From positions 1 through 58,279 of the forward strand of contig PNNF01000014.1 of NCBI GenBank assembly GCA_013824085.1: 58,279 nucleotides of DNA, given 5' to 3'. Numbering within the stretch: the stretch's first letter is position 1; each line of letters opens with the position of its first letter. A program made the translations under genes and the position numbers. Below, piece by piece: positions 47,117-56,701 of this stretch. Source of the DNA: Chlorobiaceae bacterium (GTDB taxonomy: Bacteria; Bacteroidota; Ignavibacteria; Ignavibacteriales; Ignavibacteriaceae). Under the pieces are notes generated by a model. It searched no databases. It was given only the letters and a program-made list of their open reading frames with translations, and had not been told where the DNA came from.

Positions 47117-47184
47117 TAAAAAAAATATATTTATTTATTCAGTGAATTTAATTAAGAAAAAGAAAATGCGTAATTACTTTCTAA

Positions 47185-47916
47185 CTATGGCTTCGTAATC
47201 AACAACTCGGTAAAATTTGAAATCGCTTTTTCACCCACTATGTTTTTACCAATTCTTTTGGGATGAATTTTATTTTTTATCAACCAGAATAAACTTGGTC
47301 TGTTATTTCTATACTCACTCTTACTTATCAAATCGACAAATTGTTTTTCATCACTAATTATTTTGATTGGAATTTTATTCTGAAATTCATAACCAACCGC
47401 CATAATATTTTCATATTTGACTTCCGCTGAGTATAAATTTTTAATTCGTAATTCTAATGAATAATTTTGAAATAACTTCAATTCATTTAGTTTCGTATTT
47501 TTTTTATCAATACAAATTATCTCACCATCGACAATATCCATAAGGTTTAGATGAACATCTAAGTTGTAAATCAAATCATAAACTAAGCGAGGAAATTCGA
47601 TATAAGCTTTTTTACTAACACGCATAATTTCGAGAGCAAGTTGTTGCAATTCATCAATCGGAACGTGCTCAAAAACATGAGAACAGATTACGTAATCAAA
47701 TGAGTTATCCTTAAAAGGTAATTTGTTATCGACAATTTTAAAAAGTGGTTTCCCTTTTGTAACTAATTTTGAACCACCAAATTGTTTTAAGTCAACGTCA
47801 CTTGCTTCATCATAAACATCTGCTAAACAGTCCGATCGCCAATAAGGAAAGGCTCCGCCACCAATTTCCAAAACAAGATCAGAATTTTTTATCTTCATAG
47901 AGTTGGGAAAAAACAT
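47185..47916 (-). CDS. Class I SAM methyltransferase
   Basis: A 243-residue methyltransferase-fold protein. Motif I is LVLEIGGGAFPY, followed by DVDLKQFG, and the DxxFDYVICSHVFEHVP motif IV block. The C-terminal half diverges and has a basic end. Some proteins of this type in glycan clusters have lost activity, but the glycine-rich loop is intact here. It lies two bases after the DUF268 gene. Confidence 0.88.
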   Translation of the reverse strand: MFFPNSMKIKNSDLVLEIGGGAFPYWRSDCLADVYDEASDVDLKQFGGSKLVTKGKPLFKIVDNKLPFKDNSFDYVICSHVFEHVPIDELQQLALEIMRVSKKAYIEFPRLVYDLIYNLDVHLNLMDIVDGEIICIDKKNTKLNELKLFQNYSLELRIKNLYSAEVKYENIMAVGYEFQNKIPIKIISDEKQFVDLISKSEYRNNRPSLFWLIKNKIHPKRIGKNIVGEKAISNFTELLITKP

Positions 47917-47918
47917 TG

Positions 47919-48707
47919 TTATCCTTCTTCTTTGCTAAACATGAAAAGTCCAACAACATAACTTTTTGATGAAGGTGTAAATCTATCTATCATCTTATTT
48001 TCAAAAATATATTTTTCTTCGAGCAATTTACATTTTACAAATTGTTCTAAAATATATTTCGGTGTAAACGCTCTGTGTGAATTAAAAAATATTCTATTTT
48101 CAGAATCAACGGGAACAGAAATTAAGATTGTGCCTCCCGGTTTTGTTACACGAATTAATTCTTTAATTGCTTTCTCACTTCCAATTGGATCAATAGGATC
48201 GCCATATCTACCAAGCCCAATGTGCTCAATAACGCAAAGAGAAGAGATGGACTCTAATGAATTTTCAGGTATTGGCAAATTTAGAATACTGCCTTCTTTA
48301 AAAAATAAATTTGGTAATGAAAGAGGAAGTGGTCTAATGTCAATCATAGTTGTTGGAACATATTGCGAGAGAATTCCAATTGTTGTTGCTGCACTTCCAA
48401 CATCGTAATGATGGCTTGGCTTCAACTTAAATATTTTTTCTGCAGCCCAGCAATCTTGATAAAAATAAATTGGATCGAGTGGAGTGCTCGATGTTTTGTC
48501 AGTAATGCTTGGATAAAGAGCGTAAATGTTATGCGAAGCATTATTTAATTTTAATTCACGTTTGAATTTTAAGTAATCTTTATGATACCAGAAATAATTT
48601 TTCACAAAACTTATTGGCTTAAATGAAAAAAATAATTTCAGACATTCTCTTAGAAAATACGCTGAACGAAAAAATCTTATTTGCTTAAGTTTATTTATTT
48701 GTCTCAA
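47919..48707 (-). CDS. DUF268-family methyltransferase-like protein
   Basis: A 262-residue protein. The block VIEHIGLGRYGDPIDPIGSEKA, then RVTKPGGTILISVPV and FNSHRAFT, is the DUF268 signature. The core is methyltransferase-like (DVGSAATTIG as motif I, IDIRPLP), and the family sits in polysaccharide loci. Its enzyme activity is not established. The start is TTG at 48707, and it overlaps the end of the flippase gene by 17 bases, which implies coupling. Confidence 0.88.
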   Translation of the reverse strand: MRQINKLKQIRFFRSAYFLRECLKLFFSFKPISFVKNYFWYHKDYLKFKRELKLNNASHNIYALYPSITDKTSSTPLDPIYFYQDCWAAEKIFKLKPSHHYDVGSAATTIGILSQYVPTTMIDIRPLPLSLPNLFFKEGSILNLPIPENSLESISSLCVIEHIGLGRYGDPIDPIGSEKAIKELIRVTKPGGTILISVPVDSENRIFFNSHRAFTPKYILEQFVKCKLLEEKYIFENKMIDRFTPSSKSYVVGLFMFSKEEG

Positions 48708-50007
48708 TTTTTATAGCTTCTGTTTTAGATTTATATTTTGCATAGACATAATAAGTTAAAAAAGTAAGTAATGATACTAACATCACTGAAAATGCTGCTC
48801 CCGTAATTCCATATTTCGGAATCAAATAAAGGTTGAATAAAATATTTACTCCACTAAAAACAAATACTATTAAAGTGCCAACATATACAACTTCAAAATA
48901 TGTAATGAAATTTGAAAAGAGCTGAATGTTTGCTTGAAATATTTGTGACGCCAACATGATCGGTAAAATTAATAAAACACTTCCATATTTTATGTCAATA
49001 ATATTAATTTCAAAAAGTGATTTCACTACTAAAAATATTCCTATTGCTAAACCTATAAAAATAGCCGACATCTTAAAACCAATTTCTCTCGTCTTATAAA
49101 AATTTTTTATCAAATCTTTTTCTTTGAAAAAAATTGGAAGATAAACGGTTTGAAAAGATGTGAAAATTACAAGAATAATTCCTGCTATTGTAAAGCCGAG
49201 ATTGTAAACTGCTAAGTCTGAAAACGTTCCAAATTTTTCTAAAATAAATTTATCGCTGAAGTTATAGATCAATCCAACCAACGAAGTGATCATCGCCGGA
49301 GCACCAATTTTTATTGCCTTCATTGCCATCGCTTTGTTAAAAACTGGTTTCATATTTTTGAAATAGACAAAACTAAAAATTATTAGTATCGCCAATTCAA
49401 AAAGATATCCGTAAGCAATTCGAATCATAACTGAATCAATATCAGAAGTGACCAACAAATAAATTACTGCACCATTTACAATAACCAATTTTACCAAATT
49501 ATAAAGTTGATAACGCTTTACATTTTCACTCGTAATAAAATAGGTGTAAAGCATCATTGAATAGACAGAAACAATTAACGCAAGAAAAAGTGGTAAACGA
49601 TAAGACTCATAATTTATCGGGTTAGTAATGAGTAGATGAATTATCGTAACATCAAGTTTCAAAAAATATGTTGGAACAAGAATTAATGTTAATCCTGAAA
49701 TTAACAAAACATTAATCGTAAAGAGAAGTGATTTTCTCTCTTCAACATTATAATCATGATAAAGTTTTGTTTGAGAAAGATATAATCCAAAATTTAGAAT
49801 CAAAGAAAAAATTTGAATCAATAGATACAAATAAGTAAAAAGCCCAAACTCTTCTTTACTCATCAGTTTCAGATAAACGGGAAGCAGTAAAAAATTTGAT
49901 GCACGAACAAGCACATCTAAAGAAAAGACTTTTACAAATCTTTGCAGCACCACACTGTTCTGATAATACTTTGTGTGGAGCGAATCAAATTTTTCTTTAA
50001 GACTCAT
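48691..50007 (-). CDS. Wzx-like lipid-linked oligosaccharide flippase
   Basis: A 438-residue membrane protein with about 12-14 helices, of the polysaccharide biosynthesis/MVF superfamily. The opening FVKVFSLDVLVRASNFLLLPVYLKLMSKEEFGLF is the usual first helix and loop of these flippases. It should move undecaprenyl-linked glycan units across the inner membrane. It overlaps the YfhO-family gene upstream by 11 bases and the DUF268 gene downstream by 17. Confidence 0.93.
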   Translation of the reverse strand: MSLKEKFDSLHTKYYQNSVVLQRFVKVFSLDVLVRASNFLLLPVYLKLMSKEEFGLFTYLYLLIQIFSLILNFGLYLSQTKLYHDYNVEERKSLLFTINVLLISGLTLILVPTYFLKLDVTIIHLLITNPINYESYRLPLFLALIVSVYSMMLYTYFITSENVKRYQLYNLVKLVIVNGAVIYLLVTSDIDSVMIRIAYGYLFELAILIIFSFVYFKNMKPVFNKAMAMKAIKIGAPAMITSLVGLIYNFSDKFILEKFGTFSDLAVYNLGFTIAGIILVIFTSFQTVYLPIFFKEKDLIKNFYKTREIGFKMSAIFIGLAIGIFLVVKSLFEINIIDIKYGSVLLILPIMLASQIFQANIQLFSNFITYFEVVYVGTLIVFVFSGVNILFNLYLIPKYGITGAAFSVMLVSLLTFLTYYVYAKYKSKTEAIKIETNK

Positions 50008-52522
50008 TCTTCACTTTATCAGAATTCTTCTTTTCCCTAAAGTGAAAAAACAAGCCGATAGCTAAACCGATAAGCAACAGAATATTTATTGAGAGAGAAA
50101 CTGCTTTTCCAACCACATAACTTTTAGGTTCATATACAAATTCAATTGTATGCTTGCCTTTAGGAACGATAACACCTCTAAAGCCATGATTTGCTTGATA
50201 AATTTTTAATTCTTTTCCATCAATAGTTGCAGTCCATCCGTTTGGATAATACGTATCACCGAGGAACATAAAATTATTTCCACTCGCATTTGCTTCAATC
50301 GTAATTTTATTTGGAGTGTAATCTGTGATTATTACATAAGCAGTTGTGTCAGGTTTATCAACGCTCAAGCTTACTTCAACGAACGCAATTTCTTTTGGAT
50401 CAAACAAATTATCTTTAACTGCATTTAAAATATCAATCGGTTTTTTTACTTCGACAGAATTAACAAAATAAGCACGAGGCAATGCACTCGTATTCAAATA
50501 AACATGATTTTTTTCTTCATTCAATAGTGGAATGAATCCCGGGAATTGCACAGCTTGATCAAGAATAACATATCTAACATTTAACATTCTCCACAGCGTT
50601 GGATTTCCTGGTCCAACTACATCCATATAATCTTGATATGTCCTTGGTTTTATTCCAGAGAAACCCGAAAGATCTTGTTTGAGGAAAAACATATTATAAT
50701 TTGAGTTATGAGAAATTGATCCGAGTGAACCATCTTGTTTAAGATTAATCATTCTAAAAGGGTCTTTATCATTCTGTTCCCTCATCACTCTTATGTGTGA
50801 AGGCTCTTCAAACATTGCGCTAATATCTTCAGTAGCAGTAAAATTTGCGGCTCTTGTTGAAACTCTGAAAAGATCAAAGACAACAAAAACTATTAACACA
50901 AATGCTAAAATATCTTTACTAATTTTATTGTTCACATAAAGAAATGCGAGCCAGAAAGTTGAAGCAGTTAATGCGAATGCAATTATCAAATCACCAAGAA
51001 ACATCGAGGACATAAAATCAGAAATTTGTTGAAGCTGTTGACCTCTTTGCGAAGCCATTAATCTTGCCTCAAACCAACTTACAAAAGTTTGATTCAATAA
51101 AATTACTATCACCAAAATTCCTGTTGCACCGAACGCAAAATATTTAATTACTTTTATTGTGAACTCATCTCGATTTTCTTTCATCGAAATTATTTTCATG
51201 ATTCCAAGTCCCGCAAGTATTGGAAGCATTACTTGAATCGTAGTCAGTATCATTGAGGGAACGCGGAACTTATTGAAGAATGGTAAGTAGTGATAGAGCA
51301 AGTCATACACTAACGGAAAATTTCTACCGAATGAAACCAGGAGCGAAAACAAACAGAGCAGAGAGAGGAATTGCACTAACGGATCTTTTCGCAACGTTAT
51401 AACACTGAACAAGCCAAGAAAGAAAACGATAACTCCCATATACATAGCAACATCTACAAAAGGCATTTGACCAAAGTAGGTGTTGACTTCAACTTCCTGA
51501 TTATTTGTAAGAGGTCCGCTGTATTTAACATTTCCAAAACCATAATATGATGGAACTATAAAAGTTAAAATTTCTCCCGGCGAGAATGACCAGTTTGTTG
51601 CATATTCATAAAAATCAGATTCGGCTTTTGTTGGGCTCTTGTCTTGCATTTCAACAACACTCTTTGCACCGCGTGTTGAGAAGGGTGAATACTCATACAA
51701 CTGTGCATAGACGTCTGTCATTGTTCCAAGTGCAAGGAGAGTAGCTGCAACAAATATTCCTAATGATTTTAAAAGTCCAGAAAATTTTTCTTTCTCTTTT
51801 TTTACTAAGTAATGAATTCCATAAAAAGTAAAGTAAAGACCAATCGACATAAAGGCGTAATAAATCATTTGTATGTGCCATCCCCAAACGAGAAAACTCA
51901 TACTGATGGTTAACAAAATAATATCGAGTATTTTTATTTTTTCTTTGAGGCGAAGCAGCAGCATAAACACAAGTGGAAACATCGATAGTGTATCGAGCTT
52001 TGTAATGTGTCCAATAAAAATAAAGACAATAATTCCTGTGCTGAATGCGGTTGCGATAGCAGTAAATAAACTTACAAGAAGAGTCGCTTTGCGATCACGC
52101 ATAAAGAAAAATGATGTAATGCCAAGTACAATTAAATAAAGAATATGTTGTGTGTAACTGTTACTGAACAACTGCCCAAATAAAGTTCTAAGTGAAGCAT
52201 AGCTTTGATTTATAATATCGAAATCACGCAAGTAACCGACGCCACTAAAATGAGCGGGCATTCCTGCAAACAAGTAAGGATTCCATAATATTCCATCTGT
52301 GTAGGTATCTTTTATTGTTTGGAAAGCTTTACCAGTTATGATGTCACCTGACTTAAAAATCATTCCATGAAAAAAGACGGGTGCAAAGAAAATAAAAAAG
52401 AGAAGTACGATTATTGAAATCGCAAGGGGCACTTGAAACTTTGCGGGAATAATTTTATTTAAGTCAAAGCTGTTTAAGAAAGATTCTTGAGAAACTTTTT
52501 TTGCCTTCATTTGCTTAGCCAT
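49997..52522 (-). CDS. YfhO-family membrane protein
   Basis: An 841-residue multi-pass protein of the YfhO family. About 13 helices fill residues 30-540, with GTMTDVYAQL and SRGAKSVVE as loop features. Then comes an extracytoplasmic domain of about 250 residues (YPNGWTATIDGKEL, FRGVIVPKGKHTIEFVYEP) and a last helix near the C-terminus. Relatives are thought to be GT-C-type glycosyltransferases that use a lipid-linked donor, for example in teichoic acid glycosylation. That role here is inference from family and cluster. Confidence 0.88.
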   Translation of the reverse strand: MAKQMKAKKVSQESFLNSFDLNKIIPAKFQVPLAISIIVLLFFIFFAPVFFHGMIFKSGDIITGKAFQTIKDTYTDGILWNPYLFAGMPAHFSGVGYLRDFDIINQSYASLRTLFGQLFSNSYTQHILYLIVLGITSFFFMRDRKATLLVSLFTAIATAFSTGIIVFIFIGHITKLDTLSMFPLVFMLLLRLKEKIKILDIILLTISMSFLVWGWHIQMIYYAFMSIGLYFTFYGIHYLVKKEKEKFSGLLKSLGIFVAATLLALGTMTDVYAQLYEYSPFSTRGAKSVVEMQDKSPTKAESDFYEYATNWSFSPGEILTFIVPSYYGFGNVKYSGPLTNNQEVEVNTYFGQMPFVDVAMYMGVIVFFLGLFSVITLRKDPLVQFLSLLCLFSLLVSFGRNFPLVYDLLYHYLPFFNKFRVPSMILTTIQVMLPILAGLGIMKIISMKENRDEFTIKVIKYFAFGATGILVIVILLNQTFVSWFEARLMASQRGQQLQQISDFMSSMFLGDLIIAFALTASTFWLAFLYVNNKISKDILAFVLIVFVVFDLFRVSTRAANFTATEDISAMFEEPSHIRVMREQNDKDPFRMINLKQDGSLGSISHNSNYNMFFLKQDLSGFSGIKPRTYQDYMDVVGPGNPTLWRMLNVRYVILDQAVQFPGFIPLLNEEKNHVYLNTSALPRAYFVNSVEVKKPIDILNAVKDNLFDPKEIAFVEVSLSVDKPDTTAYVIITDYTPNKITIEANASGNNFMFLGDTYYPNGWTATIDGKELKIYQANHGFRGVIVPKGKHTIEFVYEPKSYVVGKAVSLSINILLLIGLAIGLFFHFREKKNSDKVKNES

Positions 52523-52562
52523 TAAAACTCCAATTAAAAATATCTAAAAGAAAAAATCTAAA

Positions 52563-53372
52563 TTATTTTTGTGCAATAAATGTAATTCCAGTTCCAATTT
52601 TATTTGTCGAGTTAAAATCGATTAACATAAATAAAAATGTAAACGGAAAAGTGATTAAATAATAAATCGGTAAAAAGATTAATAATATTTTTGAAAAGTT
52701 AAGAATTAACATCGGATATTTTATTCCCAATCGCCAGCCAATATCTCCCCAGAATCCATAAGTATAAATTGATTTGTATTCTTTGAAGCCGAGTGGATTT
52801 AATTTTTGATTTAGTTCTTCACGTGAGTAACCGATTCTTGCATGCTCACCAACGAAACTTTCTTCCCCTTCGTCGTGCACATCGCTGCCGCCAAAAATCG
52901 ATGGAGTATTGATTAATAAATATCCGTTTGGCTTCAATGCATTATAGAAATTCTTAAAAACTTTTACATCATCGAGAATATGTTCCATCACATCAACGCA
53001 AACAATCAGTTCAAATTTCTCTTTGTGATTTATTTCTGTCAAGTCTTCAATTCCGAATGAGACTTCTTCAATTTTTTGATTTTGAAAAAACACTCTACAA
53101 TCATTTATCCAATTTTCTTTTACATCAACTGCAAAAATATTATTTGGCAATAATTTTTTTTTCATGAAGAAAGAATATTGTCCGTATCCGCAGCCGGCGT
53201 CATAGATATTAATTTTTTTATCATTAAAAATTTTTCTGATATTAATTAACTCTCTTCTCACAAACCAAGAACGAAGGAACATAAGATCAAGAAGTTTAAA
53301 AAAGAAAACCCTAAGAAATGGTAATCTTTTAAGAACGGAAGCAAAAATATCTTTTATTGGATCGTATTGCAT
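52563..53372 (-). CDS. Class I SAM methyltransferase
   Basis: A 269-residue methyltransferase. Motif I is IYDAGCGYGQYSF, then FAVDVKE, the motif IV block FELIVCVDVMEHI, and GYLLINTPS. Residues about 220-260 are hydrophobic (ILNFSKILLIFLPIYYL), suggesting membrane association as in another methyltransferase of this cluster. Substrate unknown. Confidence 0.9.
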   Translation of the reverse strand: MQYDPIKDIFASVLKRLPFLRVFFFKLLDLMFLRSWFVRRELINIRKIFNDKKINIYDAGCGYGQYSFFMKKKLLPNNIFAVDVKENWINDCRVFFQNQKIEEVSFGIEDLTEINHKEKFELIVCVDVMEHILDDVKVFKNFYNALKPNGYLLINTPSIFGGSDVHDEGEESFVGEHARIGYSREELNQKLNPLGFKEYKSIYTYGFWGDIGWRLGIKYPMLILNFSKILLIFLPIYYLITFPFTFLFMLIDFNSTNKIGTGITFIAQK

Positions 53373-53422
53373 AAAGAAATGGTTCTGGTTTTATTGAGAA
53401 ATAAAAAAATTCAAAGAGAAAA

Positions 53423-54496
53423 TCAAAGAATATTTTTTTCCTTAATTGCATATTCTTTATCATCTTGAAAGTTGTGAACCATCAATTCACCCAGTAGCCC
53501 AACCGAAAAGAATTGCACACCAACAATAATTAAAAGAATTCCAAGTAGCAGCATTGGTCTGTTACTAAGCGCAATGCCTCTAAACCATTCGTAAGTTAGA
53601 TAACTATTCACAATTGTTCCAACAAAAAAAGCGAGGGCTCCGAGGAATCCGAATAGATGCAATGGGCGTTGTACAAAACGAGTTACGAAGATAACAGTAA
53701 TAAGATCAATGAATCCTTTGAAAAATCTTGAGATACCAAATTTTGTTTTTCCATATCTTCTTGGATGATGTTGAACAGGAATTTCAGAAATGGAAAAGCC
53801 CTTCCAGTTTGCTAATACGGGCATGTATCGATGAAGCTCACCATAAACTTTTATATTTTCAACTACTACTCTTTTGTAAGCTTTTAATCCACAATTAAAA
53901 TCATGAATTTTTATTCCTGTTAATAAGCCCGTAACAAAATTAAAAAACTTTGAGGATATTTTTTTTATGAAAGGATCATATCTTTTTTTCTTCCAGCCAG
54001 AAACAACATCGTGTCCTTCACTCAGCTTTGCTAATAGATTTGGAATCTCATGCGGATCGTCTTGTAAATCGGCATCCATTGTAATTACGACATCGCCAGT
54101 AACATTTTTAAAACCCACTTGCAAAGCAGCCGACTTTCCATAGTTAGTTTGGAAGCTGAGAAACTTAAAGCGTTTATCTGTGCGGGCAATTTCTTTTATA
54201 ATTTTTAATGAATTGTCTGTACTACCATCATCAATCAAAATAACTTCATAATCCATATTGAGCGGAGCCATTGCTTTTCTAATTTCATTAGTAAGTGGAT
54301 TAAGCGATTCTTCTTCATTATAAAGTGGAATAACAATCGAAACTTTTCTAAAAACCAATTTGTCTTCTTTTGGATTTTCAGATTGATGGAAAGATTTTCT
54401 CTTCGTCCAGTATTTTCTTCGATTATATTTCTTAATAATTTTTCGATCAGCACCTGGAGCTTCGCTATTTGGAGTAACATTATTTTCGTCTGCCAC
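53423..54496 (-). CDS. GT2 polyprenyl-phosphate glycosyltransferase (DPM/ArnC-like)
   Basis: A 357-residue GT-A enzyme. VSIVIPLYNEEESL, ILIDDGSTDNS and the DADLQDDPHEI metal motif define the dolichol-phosphate-mannose synthase/ArnC group, and QHHPRRYGKTKFG is the usual final core motif. Two transmembrane helices follow at about 275-300 and 310-340. It would charge undecaprenyl phosphate with a sugar that membrane glycosyltransferases then use. The N-terminal 45 residues are basic and low-complexity. The start is GTG at 54496. It is the first gene of the minus-strand cluster. Confidence 0.93.
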   Translation of the reverse strand: MADENNVTPNSEAPGADRKIIKKYNRRKYWTKRKSFHQSENPKEDKLVFRKVSIVIPLYNEEESLNPLTNEIRKAMAPLNMDYEVILIDDGSTDNSLKIIKEIARTDKRFKFLSFQTNYGKSAALQVGFKNVTGDVVITMDADLQDDPHEIPNLLAKLSEGHDVVSGWKKKRYDPFIKKISSKFFNFVTGLLTGIKIHDFNCGLKAYKRVVVENIKVYGELHRYMPVLANWKGFSISEIPVQHHPRRYGKTKFGISRFFKGFIDLITVIFVTRFVQRPLHLFGFLGALAFFVGTIVNSYLTYEWFRGIALSNRPMLLLGILLIIVGVQFFSVGLLGELMVHNFQDDKEYAIKEKNIL

Positions 54497-54700
54497 AAAT
54501 TTCCTTTTTTCTTAATAAGTCGAATTAAAATTAACTTAATATAAAACTAAAAGCAATTTTCGATCTTCTTCAGTTTTGTAATTTTTTTTAACTTTACACT
54601 TTTCCATTTATCAGTATTTATAACCGAATGTAATCTTTTTCAGTAATTTACTAAAGGTAAGTATAATTTGAATAGACAAAATATCTATTAATCTAAAAAA

Positions 54701-55771
54701 ATGTTAGAAAATTTTATTAAGAATAAAAAGCAAGTTTATTGGATTTGTCAAATTGGCGGTTGGACTTCTTTGGCATTGTTAAATTTTCTTTTCAGCTATT
54801 TCTTTCAGGAATTTCATGATAAGAAATTAAATATCTATCTATTTCTTTTTCTTCCTATTGTCTTAATAATTTTTGGAATCTCTTCAACTCATTTTCTTCG
54901 CAAAATAATAAAAAAAAATAATTGGATTTTTCTTCCAATAAAAAAATTACTACCAAAAATTTTTCTATCCACTGTTTTGATTGCTTTGTTTATTTCTGCT
55001 GTCTTGTTTTTGGTTTTCATATTAATAAAATTTGTTGAGTACCAAACTCTAAACCTTGTGCTGTATGCAATTTGGGCTTTCAATCTTTTTGTCTTTACTC
55101 TTATCTGGAATTTAATTTATTATTCGGTACACATCTTTGAAAATTTTAATCGCTCTGAAATTGAACGACTTGTTTGGGAAGCTGCTGTAAAAGATTTTGA
55201 ATTAAAAACTCTTAAGTCGCAACTCAATCCGCATTTTATGTTTAATGCTTTGAACAGTATTCGTGCACTGATTGAAGAAAATCCCGAACGTGCAAAAAGT
55301 GCAATCACGCAACTCTCAAATATTTTTCGCTACTCTCTCAGGATAGAAAGAGTTGAAACTGTTCCGCTTGATGAGGAGATGAGAACTGTTAAAGATTATC
55401 TTGCTCTTGAGCATGTTCGTTTTGAAGAACGATTGAGATATAAAATTAATGTTGACCCCGCAACAAAGAATATTGAAATACCACCAATGATGATTCAGAC
55501 ATTGGTTGAGAATGGAATCAAACATGGAATTTCTAAAATTCAACAAGGTGGCGAAATAGAAGTTACTACATCGATACAAAATTCGACTTTGATAATAACA
55601 ATAAATAATTCGGGTAATTTTAGTGAGCAAGATTTATTAAATGCTAAAGGTTTTGGGATAAGTGCAACAAAGCAGAGGTTAAATCTTCTTTACGATGAAA
55701 AAGCAACATTTAAAATTTATAATCAAAACGAATCTGTAATTGCAGAAATAAAAATTCCGATAGGAGGTTAA
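54701..55771 (+). CDS. LytS-type sensor histidine kinase
   Basis: A 356-residue membrane kinase. Four helices at about 18-36, 46-66, 88-110 and 118-142 form a sensor without a clear ligand domain. The His_kinase domain has LKSQLNPHFMFN with the phosphorylated His178, and the ATP site VENGIKHGI with GFGISATKQRL. It passes phosphate to the LytTR regulator encoded one base downstream. It is divergent from the glycan cluster across 204 bases. Confidence 0.94.
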   Translation: MLENFIKNKKQVYWICQIGGWTSLALLNFLFSYFFQEFHDKKLNIYLFLFLPIVLIIFGISSTHFLRKIIKKNNWIFLPIKKLLPKIFLSTVLIALFISAVLFLVFILIKFVEYQTLNLVLYAIWAFNLFVFTLIWNLIYYSVHIFENFNRSEIERLVWEAAVKDFELKTLKSQLNPHFMFNALNSIRALIEENPERAKSAITQLSNIFRYSLRIERVETVPLDEEMRTVKDYLALEHVRFEERLRYKINVDPATKNIEIPPMMIQTLVENGIKHGISKIQQGGEIEVTTSIQNSTLIITINNSGNFSEQDLLNAKGFGISATKQRLNLLYDEKATFKIYNQNESVIAEIKIPIGG

Positions 55772-55772
55772 A

Positions 55773-56489
55773 ATGAAATCTATTATTATTGATGATGAAC
55801 GACTTGCAAGAAGTGAACTAAAAAGATTACTTGCACCAATAAAAGAAATTGATGTGATTGCTGAAGCAGTGAACGTTGACGATGCAATTGAAAAAATTAC
55901 TCAACTTAAGCCCGACCTAATTTTTCTCGACATTCAAATGCCGGGCAAAAATGGCTTCGACCTTTTGGCTCAACTCGATAACGTACCTAAAGTTATTTTC
56001 ACTACTGCTTATGATGAGTATGCACTAAAAGCATTTGAAGTAAATGCGCTTGATTATTTGCTTAAACCCATTGAACCTAAAAGACTTGAAGAAGCGATAA
56101 GAAGAATTAGTGTTAAGGAGCTCGAAGAATCAATTCCCGCAAAGAATTTTTCATTGAAAGCAGATGACCGCGTTTTTGTTAAAGATGGCGACAGATGTTG
56201 GTTTGTTAAACTTGAAGATGTAAGATTTTTTGAATCAGAAGGAAATTATGTCCGAATTTATTTCAATGAAAATAAGCCACTAATTTTAAGAACTCTTAAT
56301 TACCTTGAAGAGCGATTAGACCAAAAAACTTTTTTCCGCGCAAGCAGAAAACATATCATCAACTTGAAATGGGTTGATAGTGTTGAATCATGGCTTAACG
56401 GCGGGCTGCTCGTAAAATTACGCGGTGGACAAAAAGTTGAAGTATCAAGAAGACAATCAGTAAAGTTTAAAGAGATGCTAAGCATTTAA
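55773..56489 (+). CDS. LytTR response regulator
   Basis: A 238-residue regulator. The receiver domain has acidic residues Asp7/Asp8 and the phosphorylation site Asp53 in FLDIQMPG. The C-terminal LytTR DNA-binding domain runs from about 135, with FESEGNYVRIYF and FFRASRKHIINL. It starts one base after the kinase stop, and a full AGGAGG ribosome site lies five bases before the ATG, the strongest in this window. Its targets are unknown. Confidence 0.95.
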   Translation: MKSIIIDDERLARSELKRLLAPIKEIDVIAEAVNVDDAIEKITQLKPDLIFLDIQMPGKNGFDLLAQLDNVPKVIFTTAYDEYALKAFEVNALDYLLKPIEPKRLEEAIRRISVKELEESIPAKNFSLKADDRVFVKDGDRCWFVKLEDVRFFESEGNYVRIYFNENKPLILRTLNYLEERLDQKTFFRASRKHIINLKWVDSVESWLNGGLLVKLRGGQKVEVSRRQSVKFKEMLSI

Positions 56490-56701
56490 GATATTTTTTA
56501 GAGACTATTTTTAACTGATAGTTCTTGTTTGAATAATAACTTTCGCCAAACTATTTTGAGAAAAACTTGGGACAACTTTGATATCACAGACCGTTAAGTA
56601 ATCAGAAGTTGTAGTTCACAAAAACTCAGGTATAATTTCCTAAAATAAATTCGATCAGCTCTGTTTAAACCTTGATAAACAAAACTATAAGCTTTCGTTT
56701 A

